A stretch of 64,000 nucleotides of DNA from JAQVEM01 sp964603595 (GTDB taxonomy: Bacteria > Actinomycetota > Humimicrobiia > Humimicrobiales > Humimicrobiaceae), in assembly GCA_964603595.1 (NCBI GenBank), contig CAZRVN010000002.1, positions 62,001 through 126,000 on the forward strand, written 5' to 3'. The notes beneath the pieces are model-generated. The model did no database searches. It was not told the origin of the DNA and saw nothing but the letters and a program-made list of their open reading frames with translations. Positions 36,508-46,133 of the stretch are shown here, one piece after another. Position 1 is the stretch's first letter, and each line of letters begins with the position of its first letter. A program made the translations under genes and the position numbers.

Positions 36508-36990
36508 ATGAGTAACATATGGCTGGAAACATTTTTAGGTAAGATAGGAAAATATCTTGTGGGTTTTTTATCGAGATATTACTATTATATAATTCCCCTT
36601 GTTCTTGTTTATGGAATTTTTTTAGCTCTTTCTTCATATAATCTGAAAAGGATTGAAAAAAAAGCTGATGCCGGGATAGCTAAAAGGGCAAAAAATATAC
36701 TGAAGGAGAATCCTGATATTATCTATATAGACCTGGTGGATAAGATAAATATCCCATGGGATAAAATAATAGAGGAAACTTCTTTTTTCCCCTATATTTC
36801 GAGGCAATCAGACTTGTGGGTAGTTAAAACCAATCTTTCAAATGTAAATAATATAATTATGCATGATGATAAGAAGATAAGAATAGTACTGGAAAGAAAT
36901 GGTATTGGTAATTTTAAAGAAAAATCTGCCGTAAAAAAAAATTTATATATGGAATATGTGCACAGGTTAACAGGGAAAGAAGAAGATTAA
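36508..36990 (+). CDS. Hypothetical protein with one membrane helix
   Basis: 160 aa. One strong membrane helix (about 22-45, YYYIIPLVLVYGIFLALSSYN) follows a short N-terminus, then a ~115-residue soluble domain (KRAKNILKENPDIIYIDLVDKI, WVVKTNLSNVNNIIMHDDKKI). No recognisable motif. No clear ribosome site precedes ATG. It lies 93 bp after tRNA-Ala and is convergent with the PTS gene (5 bp between them). Topology suggests the soluble domain is outside the cytoplasm if the short N-terminus stays inside. Confidence 0.6.
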   Translation: MSNIWLETFLGKIGKYLVGFLSRYYYYIIPLVLVYGIFLALSSYNLKRIEKKADAGIAKRAKNILKENPDIIYIDLVDKINIPWDKIIEETSFFPYISRQSDLWVVKTNLSNVNNIIMHDDKKIRIVLERNGIGNFKEKSAVKKNLYMEYVHRLTGKEED

Positions 36991-36995
36991 ATCCC

Positions 36996-38297
36996 TTACG
37001 GATGCAGGTTGAATATCGGCTCAATTATTTTTAACAATATCCAGAAAAATATGTTGGAGCTTCCACCTATGCTTGAAACCCTTTTATAACCTTCTACCAT
37101 CTCTATATCATATTTTAGGAAGAAATTAGTAAATAGGTCACCCATGTTGGAAGCTATCCATAGAACTATGGGGATTATTATAACTGCAGAGATAAAACTT
37201 CTAAACATATCTCCTTTTGAGGGAACAATAACCCAGACCAATATAAGCGGGATCATTATAAGGTCCGAGCTTGGAAGTATCGTGCTGCCCGGCAGGATTG
37301 TTGAGATATAGATGGTTAGCGGAATTAAAATTGCGGATAGTGCGATTGTAGAAGGCATGCCTGCTAATATTATTGGGTCAAGGCCAATATTTAAGTCTCT
37401 TTTTGTTATCTTACGCTTTATAAAGTCTTTTATATCATTAATGGTAGGAGTAAGGCCTTTAAAAAGAATATTTACAGCTCTGGGTATTAGTGTAAAGATA
37501 AATGACAGTGTAAGGCCACTTATAAAAGCATAAAGGAGGTTGGACCCCGGGTTAAGATGAAAATTCTTATAGCGAGTGATTGCCCCTATTATAAATCCGA
37601 GAATAAACCCTATTACTATTGGCTCTGAAAAAATTCCCATTTTATACTGGAGCTCTTCATAAAAAATACGAATTCTCCTTATAAAAGGTATTTTATTAAA
37701 GATAGTATTGATAAGATGTGATAAGGGAGCCCAGCATACAACCTGCGCCTGGGGAGTTGAGAAGCCGCTGACCCCATAGTAGTTGCTTATATATATTGCA
37801 TATATATCCGATAGGACTAGTGTTATAGCAACTGCTATTATAGAAATTAGCAATGCTATCCATTCCATTCCGGTAACAGCAAAAATAATTGAGCCAACAA
37901 GCAAAAAACTCCAGTAGTTCCATAAATCAATATTTATAGTCCTTGTAAATCTAAAGAGGAGCATAATTATATTTATAGCTATTACGGCTATTATTATATG
38001 AAGAGTAATAGGGGAGTTTAAAATAACATTTTTGGAAACAAGCCAGCCAGCGTCTATAACCGTGTATTCTTTTGTAGAATTTAAAATTATGGTATTGGCA
38101 ACGGGGGCAAAAAAATTTATAAAAAGGCCGAGAAGGACGGAAACACCAACCAGGCCGGTAAATATAAGGGCAAAATTTTTTAAGTTCTTGAGCGGCTTTC
38201 TGGTAACAATAAGACTTATTATGAACAATACAGCCGGTAATAAAATAACCGGCCCAAGTTCTATTATGTAATTTACTACTTTGAGGGTAGTTGACAT
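36996..38297 (-). CDS. Galactitol-type PTS IIC (EIIC-Gat family) protein
   Basis: 433 aa with ten or more membrane helices. The pattern matches the GatC/SgcC group: an N-terminal VVNYIIELGPVILLPAVLF, the middle loop VSGFSTPQAQVVCWAPLSHL, PIVIGFILGFIIGAITRY and the closing LAGMPSTIALSAILIPLTIY. In an active PTS this subunit moves a sugar alcohol across the membrane while EIIB phosphorylates it. No EIIA, EIIB, HPr or EI gene lies in this window, so it may work with subunits elsewhere or as an uncoupled transporter. Confidence 0.85.
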   Translation of the reverse strand: MSTTLKVVNYIIELGPVILLPAVLFIISLIVTRKPLKNLKNFALIFTGLVGVSVLLGLFINFFAPVANTIILNSTKEYTVIDAGWLVSKNVILNSPITLHIIIAVIAINIIMLLFRFTRTINIDLWNYWSFLLVGSIIFAVTGMEWIALLISIIAVAITLVLSDIYAIYISNYYGVSGFSTPQAQVVCWAPLSHLINTIFNKIPFIRRIRIFYEELQYKMGIFSEPIVIGFILGFIIGAITRYKNFHLNPGSNLLYAFISGLTLSFIFTLIPRAVNILFKGLTPTINDIKDFIKRKITKRDLNIGLDPIILAGMPSTIALSAILIPLTIYISTILPGSTILPSSDLIMIPLILVWVIVPSKGDMFRSFISAVIIIPIVLWIASNMGDLFTNFFLKYDIEMVEGYKRVSSIGGSSNIFFWILLKIIEPIFNLHP

Positions 38298-38455
38298 AAG
38301 ATAATTCTATATTTCTAATGATGCTATATTATACTTATTATTTAGAATAAAATGAAGGATTCAGCAGGTAATTTTATTGGAGAAAATTCCGGTTATACTC
38401 TATCATTGAAAAAATGATTAATTTTGATTGATAAAAGTAAGAGAGTAAAAATTAC

Positions 38456-39061
38456 ATGGAAGAAGAAAATAGTAAAATATATGATAAGCTTTTAAAAAAA
38501 GATATATATAATATAGTCGCATTTACAAATTCGGAACTCGTGGGTGATAATAAAATTGAACTGGACTTTTTTAAGGAAGAAGTTGTAGTGGATTTAAATG
38601 AAAAGAAAGTTTTTTATTCAAGAGAAGATAATACAGGAAGGCAGAAAAATGAGGAAATTGTTGATAAATATTCTTCTTCCCTTATTTTACATTATTTGCT
38701 TAATGCAGACGGTACGCCTATTGACGGTACCTGGGTCTCATACAGGGAGCTGCCCGGTGGGCTTTTTTACTGGCGAACAATACCCGGGGTGCTGGAACAA
38801 CTTAAAAAAAAGTACGGAAGTGATGGTAATGTATTTTTAGATAAGTCTATTAGAATTGGCGGGGTAAAATACAGTAAGTTTAAATATGCCTCCATAATTT
38901 ACCCTTTTAGGATGCTTCCAGTTCTTATGATCCTTGATGAGAGGAGCGAGGAATTTGAAGCGGATGCAAGGGTATTGTTTGATAGAAGTGCTTCTCATTA
39001 TATGGAAACCTATGGGATGAAGCTGTTAGTAATTCTAATAGTTAAAAAACTGTGCAGGTAG
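38456..39061 (+). CDS. DUF3786 protein
   Basis: 201 aa with the family pattern: YDKLLKKDIYNIVAFTNSEL, the central SLILHYLLNADGTPIDGTWVSYRELPGG, FYWRTIPGVLEQL, IRIGGVKYSKFKY and PFRMLPVLMILDERSEEFEAD. DUF3786 proteins are soluble and common in anaerobes, often beside cobalamin or corrinoid methyltransferase genes, but no such gene is adjacent here. Function unknown. Confidence 0.85.
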   Translation: MEEENSKIYDKLLKKDIYNIVAFTNSELVGDNKIELDFFKEEVVVDLNEKKVFYSREDNTGRQKNEEIVDKYSSSLILHYLLNADGTPIDGTWVSYRELPGGLFYWRTIPGVLEQLKKKYGSDGNVFLDKSIRIGGVKYSKFKYASIIYPFRMLPVLMILDERSEEFEADARVLFDRSASHYMETYGMKLLVILIVKKLCR

Positions 39062-39209
39062 ATTGGAAAAGTTTATTTAAGATTTTATGATTTGTTTTAA
39101 CTTATTTTTCTGTGATTTCTTGAAATTATATTTTTTTTAATATAACATTAAAAAACTAAGGAGACGTCCGCATATTAAGCAGATAAGCGGGATGCGGTGG
39201 AAGCAAATT

Positions 39210-39368
39210 ATGGGAAATATTGCCACAAAAGAAATTCTAGCCAGGATAGAAAAGCTTTATTATTTTAATGGATTAAATCGGAAACAAATAACCAATAGAT
39301 TTAATTTACCTTTTAAAAAGTTAAAAAGTAATACGGTATATTACAGGAAATATCCGGTAGATATTTAA
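39210..39368 (+). CDS. Possible 52 aa protein or HTH fragment
   Basis: A short frame with a helix pattern ARIEKLYYFNGLNRKQITNR followed by FNLPFKKLKSNTVYYRK, which looks like the first helix-turn-helix of a regulator or transposase (compare sugar-binding DeoR/SorC-type N-termini). A GGTGG site lies 8 nt before the ATG. Upstream a CCGCAT/ATGCGG hairpin lies at about 39169-39195. It may be a real small gene or the start of a lost regulator. No other gene is seen between 39062 and 39413. Confidence 0.3.
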   Translation: MGNIATKEILARIEKLYYFNGLNRKQITNRFNLPFKKLKSNTVYYRKYPVDI

Positions 39369-39413
39369 TTATAAATTGTTAAACAGATAGAATATTTATG
39401 GCTGGGACAGGTT

Positions 39414-40442
39414 ATGAGTAAGAATTTAAAAGAAAAAGAAAATTATGTAACTATTAACGGGTATAAAATAAAAAATAAATTTGAAGGGCTAAAAAAAGAT
39501 AAGAAGGTAGAAATGCTTAAAAAAATGTATGAGATAAGGCATTTTGAAAACCAGGCAGAGCAGTTTATTATAAGGGGAGTTATTCACGGTACCTGCCACC
39601 TTTATACCGGTGAGGAGGCAACTGCTATCGGTGCAATATATGGGATAAATAGTGATGATTATATTACCTCAACTCATAGGGGTCATGGCCATTGTATTGG
39701 CAAGGGTGCTGACCTTAAAACTATGATGGCAGAACTTTTTGGTAAAAAAACAGGATATTGCAAGGGGAAAGGCGGCTCTATGCATATAGCTGATGTCAGA
39801 TCGGGCAACCTTGGTGCAAATGGAGTAGTAGGAGGAAGCATAGGTATTGCTACGGGAGCGGCTCTAACTTGCAGGATGAAGGAAAACGGGAAAATGGTAG
39901 TATGTTTCTTTGGAGATGGGGCAGCCAACCAGGGTATATTCCATAGCTCACTAAATATGGCTTCGATATGGAGTCTCCCTGTAATCTATCTCTGCGAAAA
40001 CAACACATATGGAATGTCAACTCCGGTAAAAGAAGCATTTAATATAGAAAAAATATCAGATAGGAAGAGTGCCTATGGAATAGAGGGCCTTACAATTGAT
40101 GGCAATAATCTGGTTGAAGTATTTAATACAGTTTCGCACTTTTCAGATAAATGCAGGGAGGGGAGAGGCCCCGTTTTAATTGAGAGCTTAACTTATAGAT
40201 GGAGCGGCCATTCAAAGAGTGACGCACAGGTTTACAGGACGAAAGAGGAAGTTAAAAGGTGGAAGGAAAAAGACCCGATAAAAAGGTATAAAAAGGTTTT
40301 ATTTGAGCAGGGTGTACTGACCGAAAGAGAGGATAAGGAGATTGAGAAAGAAGTGGGAGCAAGCATAGAAAAAGCAGTTAAGTTTGCCAAAGAAAGCCCA
40401 TTCCCTGACCCTTCAGGAGTTGAAGATGATGTTTATGCCTGA
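39414..40442 (+). CDS. Pyruvate/acetoin dehydrogenase E1 alpha
   Basis: 342 aa TPP-dependent E1 alpha subunit. It has RHFENQAEQFIIRG, GEEATAIGAIYGIN, STHRGHGHCIGKGAD and the thiamine-diphosphate motif GDGAANQGIFHSSLN, then YLCENNTYGMSTPV. TYRWSGHSKSDAQVYR holds the phosphorylation-loop region. This subunit decarboxylates a 2-oxoacid or acetoin. The CENNTYGMST form is shared by acetoin and plastid-type pyruvate dehydrogenases, so the exact substrate is open. First gene of the complex operon. Confidence 0.95.
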   Translation: MSKNLKEKENYVTINGYKIKNKFEGLKKDKKVEMLKKMYEIRHFENQAEQFIIRGVIHGTCHLYTGEEATAIGAIYGINSDDYITSTHRGHGHCIGKGADLKTMMAELFGKKTGYCKGKGGSMHIADVRSGNLGANGVVGGSIGIATGAALTCRMKENGKMVVCFFGDGAANQGIFHSSLNMASIWSLPVIYLCENNTYGMSTPVKEAFNIEKISDRKSAYGIEGLTIDGNNLVEVFNTVSHFSDKCREGRGPVLIESLTYRWSGHSKSDAQVYRTKEEVKRWKEKDPIKRYKKVLFEQGVLTEREDKEIEKEVGASIEKAVKFAKESPFPDPSGVEDDVYA

Positions 40443-40537
40443 AAATAAATAAAGACAGTAAATACTTTAATTTTTTAGATTGATTTGGTGGTATTTTTTA
40501 AAATTTATTATAACTTTAACTATCTGGGTATTTTGAT

Positions 40538-41527
40538 ATGACAAGGAAATTAACATATCTTGAAGCAGTAAGAGAAGCAATGCAGCAAAAGATGAGGCAG
40601 GATAGCAATGTGTACCTGATGGGGGAAGACATAGCAGAATATGGTGGAGCTTTTGGAGTAACTGTAGGAATGCTTGAAGAATTTGGAAAGGAAAGGATAA
40701 GAAATACCCCGATTTCAGAAGAAGCTATAGTCGGAGTGGCAATAGGCAGTGCGATTACCGGTATGAGACCCATAGCAGAGATAATGTTCTCGGATTTTAT
40801 TACCGTAGCGATGGAACAAATTATAAACCAGGCCGCCAAGATAAGGTATATGTTTGGTGGAAAGGTCACTGTACCAATTGTTGTAAGAACTGCCGGAGGC
40901 GGGGGAACTGGTGCTGCTGCCCAGCATTCACAGAGCCTGGAAGCTCTTCTTGCCCATATCCCTGGCTTAAAGGTGGTCATGCCTTCATGTCCTTATGATG
41001 CAAAGGGGCTCCTTATATCAGCCATAAATGATAATAATCCGGTTATATTTATAGAGCATAAGTTGCTTTATAAACATAAAAAATGTGTCCAGGATGTTCC
41101 AGAGGAGATGTATGAGGTTCCTATTGGCAAAGCTGATATTAAAAGGAGAGGCACTGATATAAGTATAGCTGCTACTTCCCTTATGGTGCAGAGATCACTG
41201 GAAGCAGCCGAGAAACTTTCAAGAGAAAGAAGTATTGAATGCGAGGTAATAGATATAAGAACGCTCAGGCCACTTGATATTGATACTATAATTGATTCAG
41301 TGAAGAAAACAGGACGGCTTCTATGTGTTGAGGAAGCCCCAATTTTCGGGGGTTTTATGGGAGAGGTTGCCGCAGGGGTTTCTGAAAAAGGATTTGACTG
41401 GCTGGACGCTCCGGTAACCAGAGTGGCAGGAAGAAACTGCCCGATTCCCTATAGCTCTGTTCTTGAACAGGAAGCGATACCCAGTGTAGGAAGAATTGAA
41501 AAAGGGATTTTAGGCCTCCTCGGTTAA
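40538..41527 (+). CDS. Pyruvate/acetoin dehydrogenase E1 beta
   Basis: 329 aa with the transketolase-type pyrimidine fold: [81 protein letters not shown] and the C-terminal [20 protein letters not shown]. His of the active site is in [20 protein letters not shown]. It pairs with E1 alpha 95 bp upstream. Confidence 0.96.
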   Translation: MTRKLTYLEAVREAMQQKMRQDSNVYLMGEDIAEYGGAFGVTVGMLEEFGKERIRNTPISEEAIVGVAIGSAITGMRPIAEIMFSDFITVAMEQIINQAAKIRYMFGGKVTVPIVVRTAGGGGTGAAAQHSQSLEALLAHIPGLKVVMPSCPYDAKGLLISAINDNNPVIFIEHKLLYKHKKCVQDVPEEMYEVPIGKADIKRRGTDISIAATSLMVQRSLEAAEKLSRERSIECEVIDIRTLRPLDIDTIIDSVKKTGRLLCVEEAPIFGGFMGEVAAGVSEKGFDWLDAPVTRVAGRNCPIPYSSVLEQEAIPSVGRIEKGILGLLG

Positions 41528-41647
41528 GGACAGGTTTTATGGCGGCGTTTCAGTATATTATTATAAAAAATAGGTAATTAGAAGTCATGTTTTTTTAAGA
41601 TTTTATATAAGTTCATATAAATATCATTGCGATGGAAGGATTAATAG

Positions 41648-42886
41648 ATGCACGAAGTTATTATGCCAAAGTTAGGCCTTACAATGGAGTCAGGAACTAT
41701 TGAGAAATGGCATAAAAAGGAAGGTGATAGAGTAGAGAAAGGTGATACATTATTCGAAGTTATGACTGATAAGGTTACTATCGAAGTTGAGTCGTATAAT
41801 TCGGGATACTTAAGAAAGATATTAAAAGGTGAGGGGGAAGAAGTTCCCGTTACCGGTGTTGTGGCCTACATAGGGGAAAAAAACGAGGATATACCTTCTG
41901 AAAAAAAAGAAAAGAAGGATGAAGGTAAATCTTCAGGAACTGTTGAAAAACCTGGAGCTGATAAGAAAGATGATGAGTCCGGGGAAGGTGCGCAAGAAGA
42001 TGCTCCTGGAAAAAGAGTAAGGATATCTCCCCTGGCAAGAAAAACTGCCGAGGAGCTGTGTATAGATTACAGGACAGAAGAAATAAAAGGTTCGGGAACA
42101 AAGGGAAGAATAGAAAAGAAGGATATAATAAATTTTTCCAGGGAAAAGAAAAAAAGAGAAGAGAAGAAAACATTAGCTTCCGGAGCAGAAATAGCAGTAA
42201 AATCATCCAGCAAACTAACTGGAATGAGAAAATCAATAGCGGAGCGAATGAGTTACTCCAGCTCTAATATTCCAAATATTGTACTAAAAGCAAAAGCTAA
42301 TGTTTCTCTGCTTGCAAGGTTTAAAGATAAACTGGCAAAGAAGTTACTTAAGGAATTTAATATTAAAATAACTTATACGGACCTTATATTAAAGGCTGTT
42401 GCATCTGCCTTGCGGGATAATCCTGGTTTGAATTCAACTTTTTCTGATGGAAAATACATTATATATGAAGATATAAATGTAGGCATGGCAGTTTCACTTG
42501 AAGATGGGCTAATCGTTCCCACTTTCTTTAATTGTGATAAACTTAAAATAGGAGATATCGCAAAAAGGAGAGCAGAACTTATAGATAAAGCTATGGAAGG
42601 AAAACTATGTCCAGGAGATGTATCTAACGGTACATTTACGGTTACTAATTTGGGGATGTACGGTGTAAGGTCATTTTCTCCTATAATTAATCCTCCACAG
42701 GCAGCTATACTTGCAGTAGGGGAAATATATACTGAACCTTCTATGGTTGGTGAAGAAATAAAGCAGCAGTCATTTATGAACATTTCTGTATCCTGTGACC
42801 ACAGGATAATTGATGGGAAAGCAGGAGCGGAGTTCCTCCAGGGAGTAGTAAAACTTCTGGAAGAACCTTCAATGCTTATTGACTGA
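41648..42886 (+). CDS. Dihydrolipoamide acyltransferase E2
   Basis: 412 aa. A single lipoyl domain (1-80) carries the lipoylated Lys in VMTDKVTIEVES (about K43). An acidic/Lys-rich linker is followed by a peripheral-subunit-binding domain (RISPLARKTAEELCID, GTKGRIEKKDI), a second linker and the catalytic CAT domain with the active-site motif SVSCDHRIIDGKAGAEFL near the C-terminus. It moves the acyl group from E1 to CoA. Confidence 0.97.
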   Translation: MHEVIMPKLGLTMESGTIEKWHKKEGDRVEKGDTLFEVMTDKVTIEVESYNSGYLRKILKGEGEEVPVTGVVAYIGEKNEDIPSEKKEKKDEGKSSGTVEKPGADKKDDESGEGAQEDAPGKRVRISPLARKTAEELCIDYRTEEIKGSGTKGRIEKKDIINFSREKKKREEKKTLASGAEIAVKSSSKLTGMRKSIAERMSYSSSNIPNIVLKAKANVSLLARFKDKLAKKLLKEFNIKITYTDLILKAVASALRDNPGLNSTFSDGKYIIYEDINVGMAVSLEDGLIVPTFFNCDKLKIGDIAKRRAELIDKAMEGKLCPGDVSNGTFTVTNLGMYGVRSFSPIINPPQAAILAVGEIYTEPSMVGEEIKQQSFMNISVSCDHRIIDGKAGAEFLQGVVKLLEEPSMLID

Positions 42887-42912
42887 TTTTATAAATTACA
42901 TGAGGATATTAA

Positions 42913-43281
42913 ATGAAAATGAAAGATAAGGAAACAAAAATAATTCTGTATTGTATTAACTGCAATAAGGAAACGACTCACACCGTATATTACATTGGGA
43001 GTTATTTAAGAAGCGTGGTCTGCGATATTTGTAAAAAGAGTATAGAAATTGATAGAAGACATTTAAGAACAGTTTTTGCAGAGGATTTCATAGACAGGAT
43101 TCTAACAAAGCCACACAGGATAACCGAAGACATGAAAAAAGCATTCGCGACGCTCATACCCTTTTTGCCTAAGAGACTATTTAAGGAGCCCTTAAATGTA
43201 CTGAAAGAAATATACGCTGTATTAAAAAAGGAAAATGGTGCAAATAATAAGGGCAATAAAAATAGTAAAATTAGAAAATGA
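42913..43281 (+). CDS. Small zinc-ribbon protein in the dehydrogenase operon
   Basis: 122 aa. A CINCNKETTH half and a VCDICKKS half give two CxxC pairs spaced about 23 residues, a zinc ribbon (about 14-45), followed by a helical tail with basic C-terminus. Similar proteins are annotated as bh protein in anaerobic Firmicutes. Function is unknown. It begins 26 bp after E2 and is probably in the same transcript, so a regulatory or scaffolding role for the complex is possible. Confidence 0.65.
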   Translation: MKMKDKETKIILYCINCNKETTHTVYYIGSYLRSVVCDICKKSIEIDRRHLRTVFAEDFIDRILTKPHRITEDMKKAFATLIPFLPKRLFKEPLNVLKEIYAVLKKENGANNKGNKNSKIRK

Positions 43282-43284
43282 TAT

Positions 43285-44016
43285 TTAAAAGCTGCCCGAT
43301 TTTTTTACAGGTATATTAAAAACATTACTGAAACTTTCAACTATCTGTTCCTTTACAGTTGTTATGGGTAAAGGTTTTTCTAAGATTTCTCTAATTGAGG
43401 TCTGGGGATAATCTTTAAGGCCGCAGGGTATAATGTTATTGAAATATTTAAGGTCATTATTTACATTTAACGAAAACCCGTGTAGAGTGATCCACTTTTT
43501 AACTTTAAGGCCAATAGATGCTATTTTAGAATTGTTATAAAAAACACCCCGGTGTTTTTTAATTCTTGAAGAGTTAATTCCAAAATTTTTAAGTGTTTCT
43601 ATTATTACCTGTTCAAGTTTATAAACAAAAATTGATAAATCCTTACCAATTACATTAAGATTGAGGATCATATAACAGATAACCTGCCCTGGAGTGTGTA
43701 GTGTTATATCGCCACCACGGTTGGATTGCACAAGCTCTATGCCCTGGCTGGTAAGTGTTTCTTCTGTTACCAGTAGGTTCCCTATATTCTTATTGTTCCC
43801 TATAGTTATAACCGGGTGGTGTTCAAGAAGCAGTATTGCTCCAGGCATGCCATTTAGTCTTATACTTTCAAATACCCTGGTCTGTAAATTGTAAGCTTCA
43901 CTATAGGGAATAAGGCCAAGGTCAATAGCAGTAATTGAATCCTGGCTGCCGGGACTGTTGGAGTTTATTAATATTTTACGGTCTCTACATGCAGATTTTT
44001 GTTTTAATATTTTCAT
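43285..44016 (-). CDS. lipB: Octanoyltransferase LipB
   Basis: 243 aa. LLLEHHPVITIGNNKNIGN, SNRGGDITLHTPGQVICYMIL, the RGVFYNNSKIASIGLKVKKWI segment with the catalytic Lys, ITLHGFSLNVNNDLKYF and IIPCGLKD with the catalytic Cys are all present. It transfers octanoate from acyl carrier protein to lipoyl domains, here presumably the E2 of the adjacent complex. It is on the minus strand, ending 3 bp from the bh-like gene and divergent from lpdA. Confidence 0.95.
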   Translation of the reverse strand: MKILKQKSACRDRKILINSNSPGSQDSITAIDLGLIPYSEAYNLQTRVFESIRLNGMPGAILLLEHHPVITIGNNKNIGNLLVTEETLTSQGIELVQSNRGGDITLHTPGQVICYMILNLNVIGKDLSIFVYKLEQVIIETLKNFGINSSRIKKHRGVFYNNSKIASIGLKVKKWITLHGFSLNVNNDLKYFNNIIPCGLKDYPQTSIREILEKPLPITTVKEQIVESFSNVFNIPVKKSGSF

Positions 44017-44114
44017 AACTGTATAAAATATCTTTTAACTGATATATTTTATCATATAAATTAGATATGTTATTTTACTTTTAAAAATGATAGTGGAAAG
44101 GAGTTCTTAATACA

Positions 44115-45503
44115 ATGTCTTATGAAAAAGTGGATCTTGCAGTAATTGGAGGAGGGCCGGGAGGATATGTAGCTTCCATAAGGGCCTCTAAAATGGGACT
44201 TAAGGTAGCAGTAGTTGAAAAGGATAAGCCAGGAGGAGTTTGCCTGAATTATGGCTGCGTGCCTACAAAGTCGCTGTACCATACAGCCCGTTTGATGGAG
44301 GAGATAAAGAAAGCTGAAACTTTTGGAATAAATGTATCAGTTCCTGAGCTTGATTTTAAAAAGGCGATGGCCAGAAAGGAACAGATAATTAATATACAGA
44401 GAAAGGGCATCGAAACCTATTTTAAAAAAAATAATATAAGCTTTATAAAAGGAGAAGGTGAAATACTGGAAAAGGGGAAAATCCTGGTTAAAAACTCTAA
44501 TGGAAATGACATGGAGATTGAAGCAAAAAATATAATTATTGCCACAGGGTCTTCTGCTGCAGATGTAGAGCCCTTTGATCTGTCAGAAGATGGAATAATG
44601 GATAATACCGATATATTATCACTGGAGGAGCTACCGCAATCACTTTTAATTATAGGTGGTGGAGTAGTAGGAAGTGAGTTCGCAAATATTTTTTCCTCCT
44701 TTGGCTCGAAGGTAACTATAGTTGAGATACTCCCGGAAATATTATCAACAGAAGATGAAGAAGTTTCAAAATTGATTCACAATGCCTTTAAAAAGAAAGG
44801 AATTGATATATTTACGGATTCAAAAGTAGAGGATTTCAAGAGAAGTGCAGGTAACTTCAAATGCACTATTAGTGGAGGAAATGAAATATCCGCAGAAAAA
44901 ATACTAATATCAGTGGGAAGAAAACCCAATTCAAGTGGTATCGGCCTTGAAAAAGCAGGGGTTGAAGTTGATGAGAGGGGATATATTAAAGTGAATTTGA
45001 AACTTGAAACCAGTGTTAAGGGGATATATGCCATTGGTGATGTTACAGGAGGGCTTCAGCTCGCGCATGTGGCTTCCAAAGAAGGAAAAATTGCTGCAGG
45101 AAATATCTCGGGAGAAGTAGGGGAAATTAATTATGATGCCGTACCATGGGCAATATTCACATCCCCTGAGATTGGCTCAGTTGGATTAAATGAAAGGCAG
45201 GCGAAGGAGAGGAATATAGATGTTTGCACCGGCGTTTTCCCTTTCAGTCACAATAGCAAGGCCTATATTGAAGGCGAAACGGAAGGATTTATGAAGATTG
45301 TTACCAGAGGTGATACCGGAGAGATACTTGGCAGCCAGATAGTGGGTCCGGGGGCATCTGATCTTATACATGAAGTAGCGGTGGCAATGAATAGTGAATT
45401 ACTGGTGGATGACCTTGCCTCCACTGTGCATTCACATCCTACGCTTTCAGAGATAGTAATGGAAACTGCAGAGGACTGCTCGGGGCTTGCGACACATAAA
45501 TAA
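44115..45503 (+). CDS. lpdA: Dihydrolipoyl dehydrogenase E3
   Basis: 462 aa flavoprotein. FAD motif VIGGGPGGYVASIRAS, redox disulfide in GGVCLNYGCVPTKSL, NAD motif LLIIGGGVVGSEFANIF, second FAD motif KGIYAIGDVTGG, and catalytic His-Glu in VHSHPTLSEIVMET. It reoxidises the E2 lipoamide. A GAAAGGAG site precedes the ATG at 44115. It completes the complex, separated from the others by lipB. Confidence 0.97.
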   Translation: MSYEKVDLAVIGGGPGGYVASIRASKMGLKVAVVEKDKPGGVCLNYGCVPTKSLYHTARLMEEIKKAETFGINVSVPELDFKKAMARKEQIINIQRKGIETYFKKNNISFIKGEGEILEKGKILVKNSNGNDMEIEAKNIIIATGSSAADVEPFDLSEDGIMDNTDILSLEELPQSLLIIGGGVVGSEFANIFSSFGSKVTIVEILPEILSTEDEEVSKLIHNAFKKKGIDIFTDSKVEDFKRSAGNFKCTISGGNEISAEKILISVGRKPNSSGIGLEKAGVEVDERGYIKVNLKLETSVKGIYAIGDVTGGLQLAHVASKEGKIAAGNISGEVGEINYDAVPWAIFTSPEIGSVGLNERQAKERNIDVCTGVFPFSHNSKAYIEGETEGFMKIVTRGDTGEILGSQIVGPGASDLIHEVAVAMNSELLVDDLASTVHSHPTLSEIVMETAEDCSGLATHK

Positions 45504-45593
45504 GCAGGTAAATAAAGATATATGAGCTAAAAATATAGATACTTTTAAAAGATATGTGATAGGAGTATTATGTGTAATTAATTTAAAAATGCT

Positions 45594-45630
45594 TTGACAT
45601 AAAAGAAAGTTATGCTAAAATTAGCTTTCT
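45594..45630 (+). promoter_or_regulatory. Promoter with flanking inverted repeat
   Basis: TTGACA (45594-45599) and TAAAAT (45616-45621) are 16 bp apart. AGAAAG (45604-45609) and CTTTCT (45625-45630) form an inverted repeat that brackets the -10, so a repressor site is likely. The next gene starts 54 bp downstream. Confidence 0.5.
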
Positions 45631-45683
45631 AACTCTCTTAAAGTAATAATTTTATTATATAAATAATAAAAATTAAAACATCT

Positions 45684-46052
45684 ATGAATACAAACAGCTC
45701 AGTGATCCTAACAAGGAGAGTAACCATAACTTCTTCAAATCCTGTGGTAAAAGAAGATTTTATTGAGAAGATGAAAGAGATCAACAGTAATATTATAGAC
45801 TTTCTCAAAAAAAACGGCTGTAGCAAATTAGGGCATATCAAGTTTATATCTACTACTGATGGTGAAGATTACCTGCAGCTAAGTGTCCTGGATATGAAAG
45901 ATAAACCTCAAATTAATGGTATCTTAAAAAAGACTTTTGGAAAAATAAAACTCACTTTTAATATAATAGAGTTTGGCGTTGCCAGGGAACTGATTGAAAA
46001 TAAGATTAGTGAAGAGATAGAAAATATACAGACGTATTTTAATGACCATTAG
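45684..46052 (+). CDS. Hypothetical protein behind a palindrome-flanked promoter
   Basis: 122 aa, soluble, alpha/beta composition (TRRVTITSSNPVVKEDFIEK, HIKFISTTDGEDYLQLSVLDM, INGILKKTFGKIKLTFNIIEFG). No motif I can name. There is no strong ribosome site before ATG 45684. The promoter just upstream has an inverted repeat over the -10. It is convergent with the M23 peptidase gene. Confidence 0.6.
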   Translation: MNTNSSVILTRRVTITSSNPVVKEDFIEKMKEINSNIIDFLKKNGCSKLGHIKFISTTDGEDYLQLSVLDMKDKPQINGILKKTFGKIKLTFNIIEFGVARELIENKISEEIENIQTYFNDH

Positions 46053-46133
46053 CCAAATTGATTCTTAATAAATACCACAAAATTTTTTATTAAATTCAGG
46101 TTTCATTAAATCAAGTTTTTATTTGTCTTTAAT

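Noticed and set aside
36330..36518. Minus-strand 62-codon frame containing ERDRTADLLLARQALSQLSY.
   Set aside because: This is the well-known spurious frame made by the antisense of tRNA-Ala(TGC); it appears in many genomes as a false protein.
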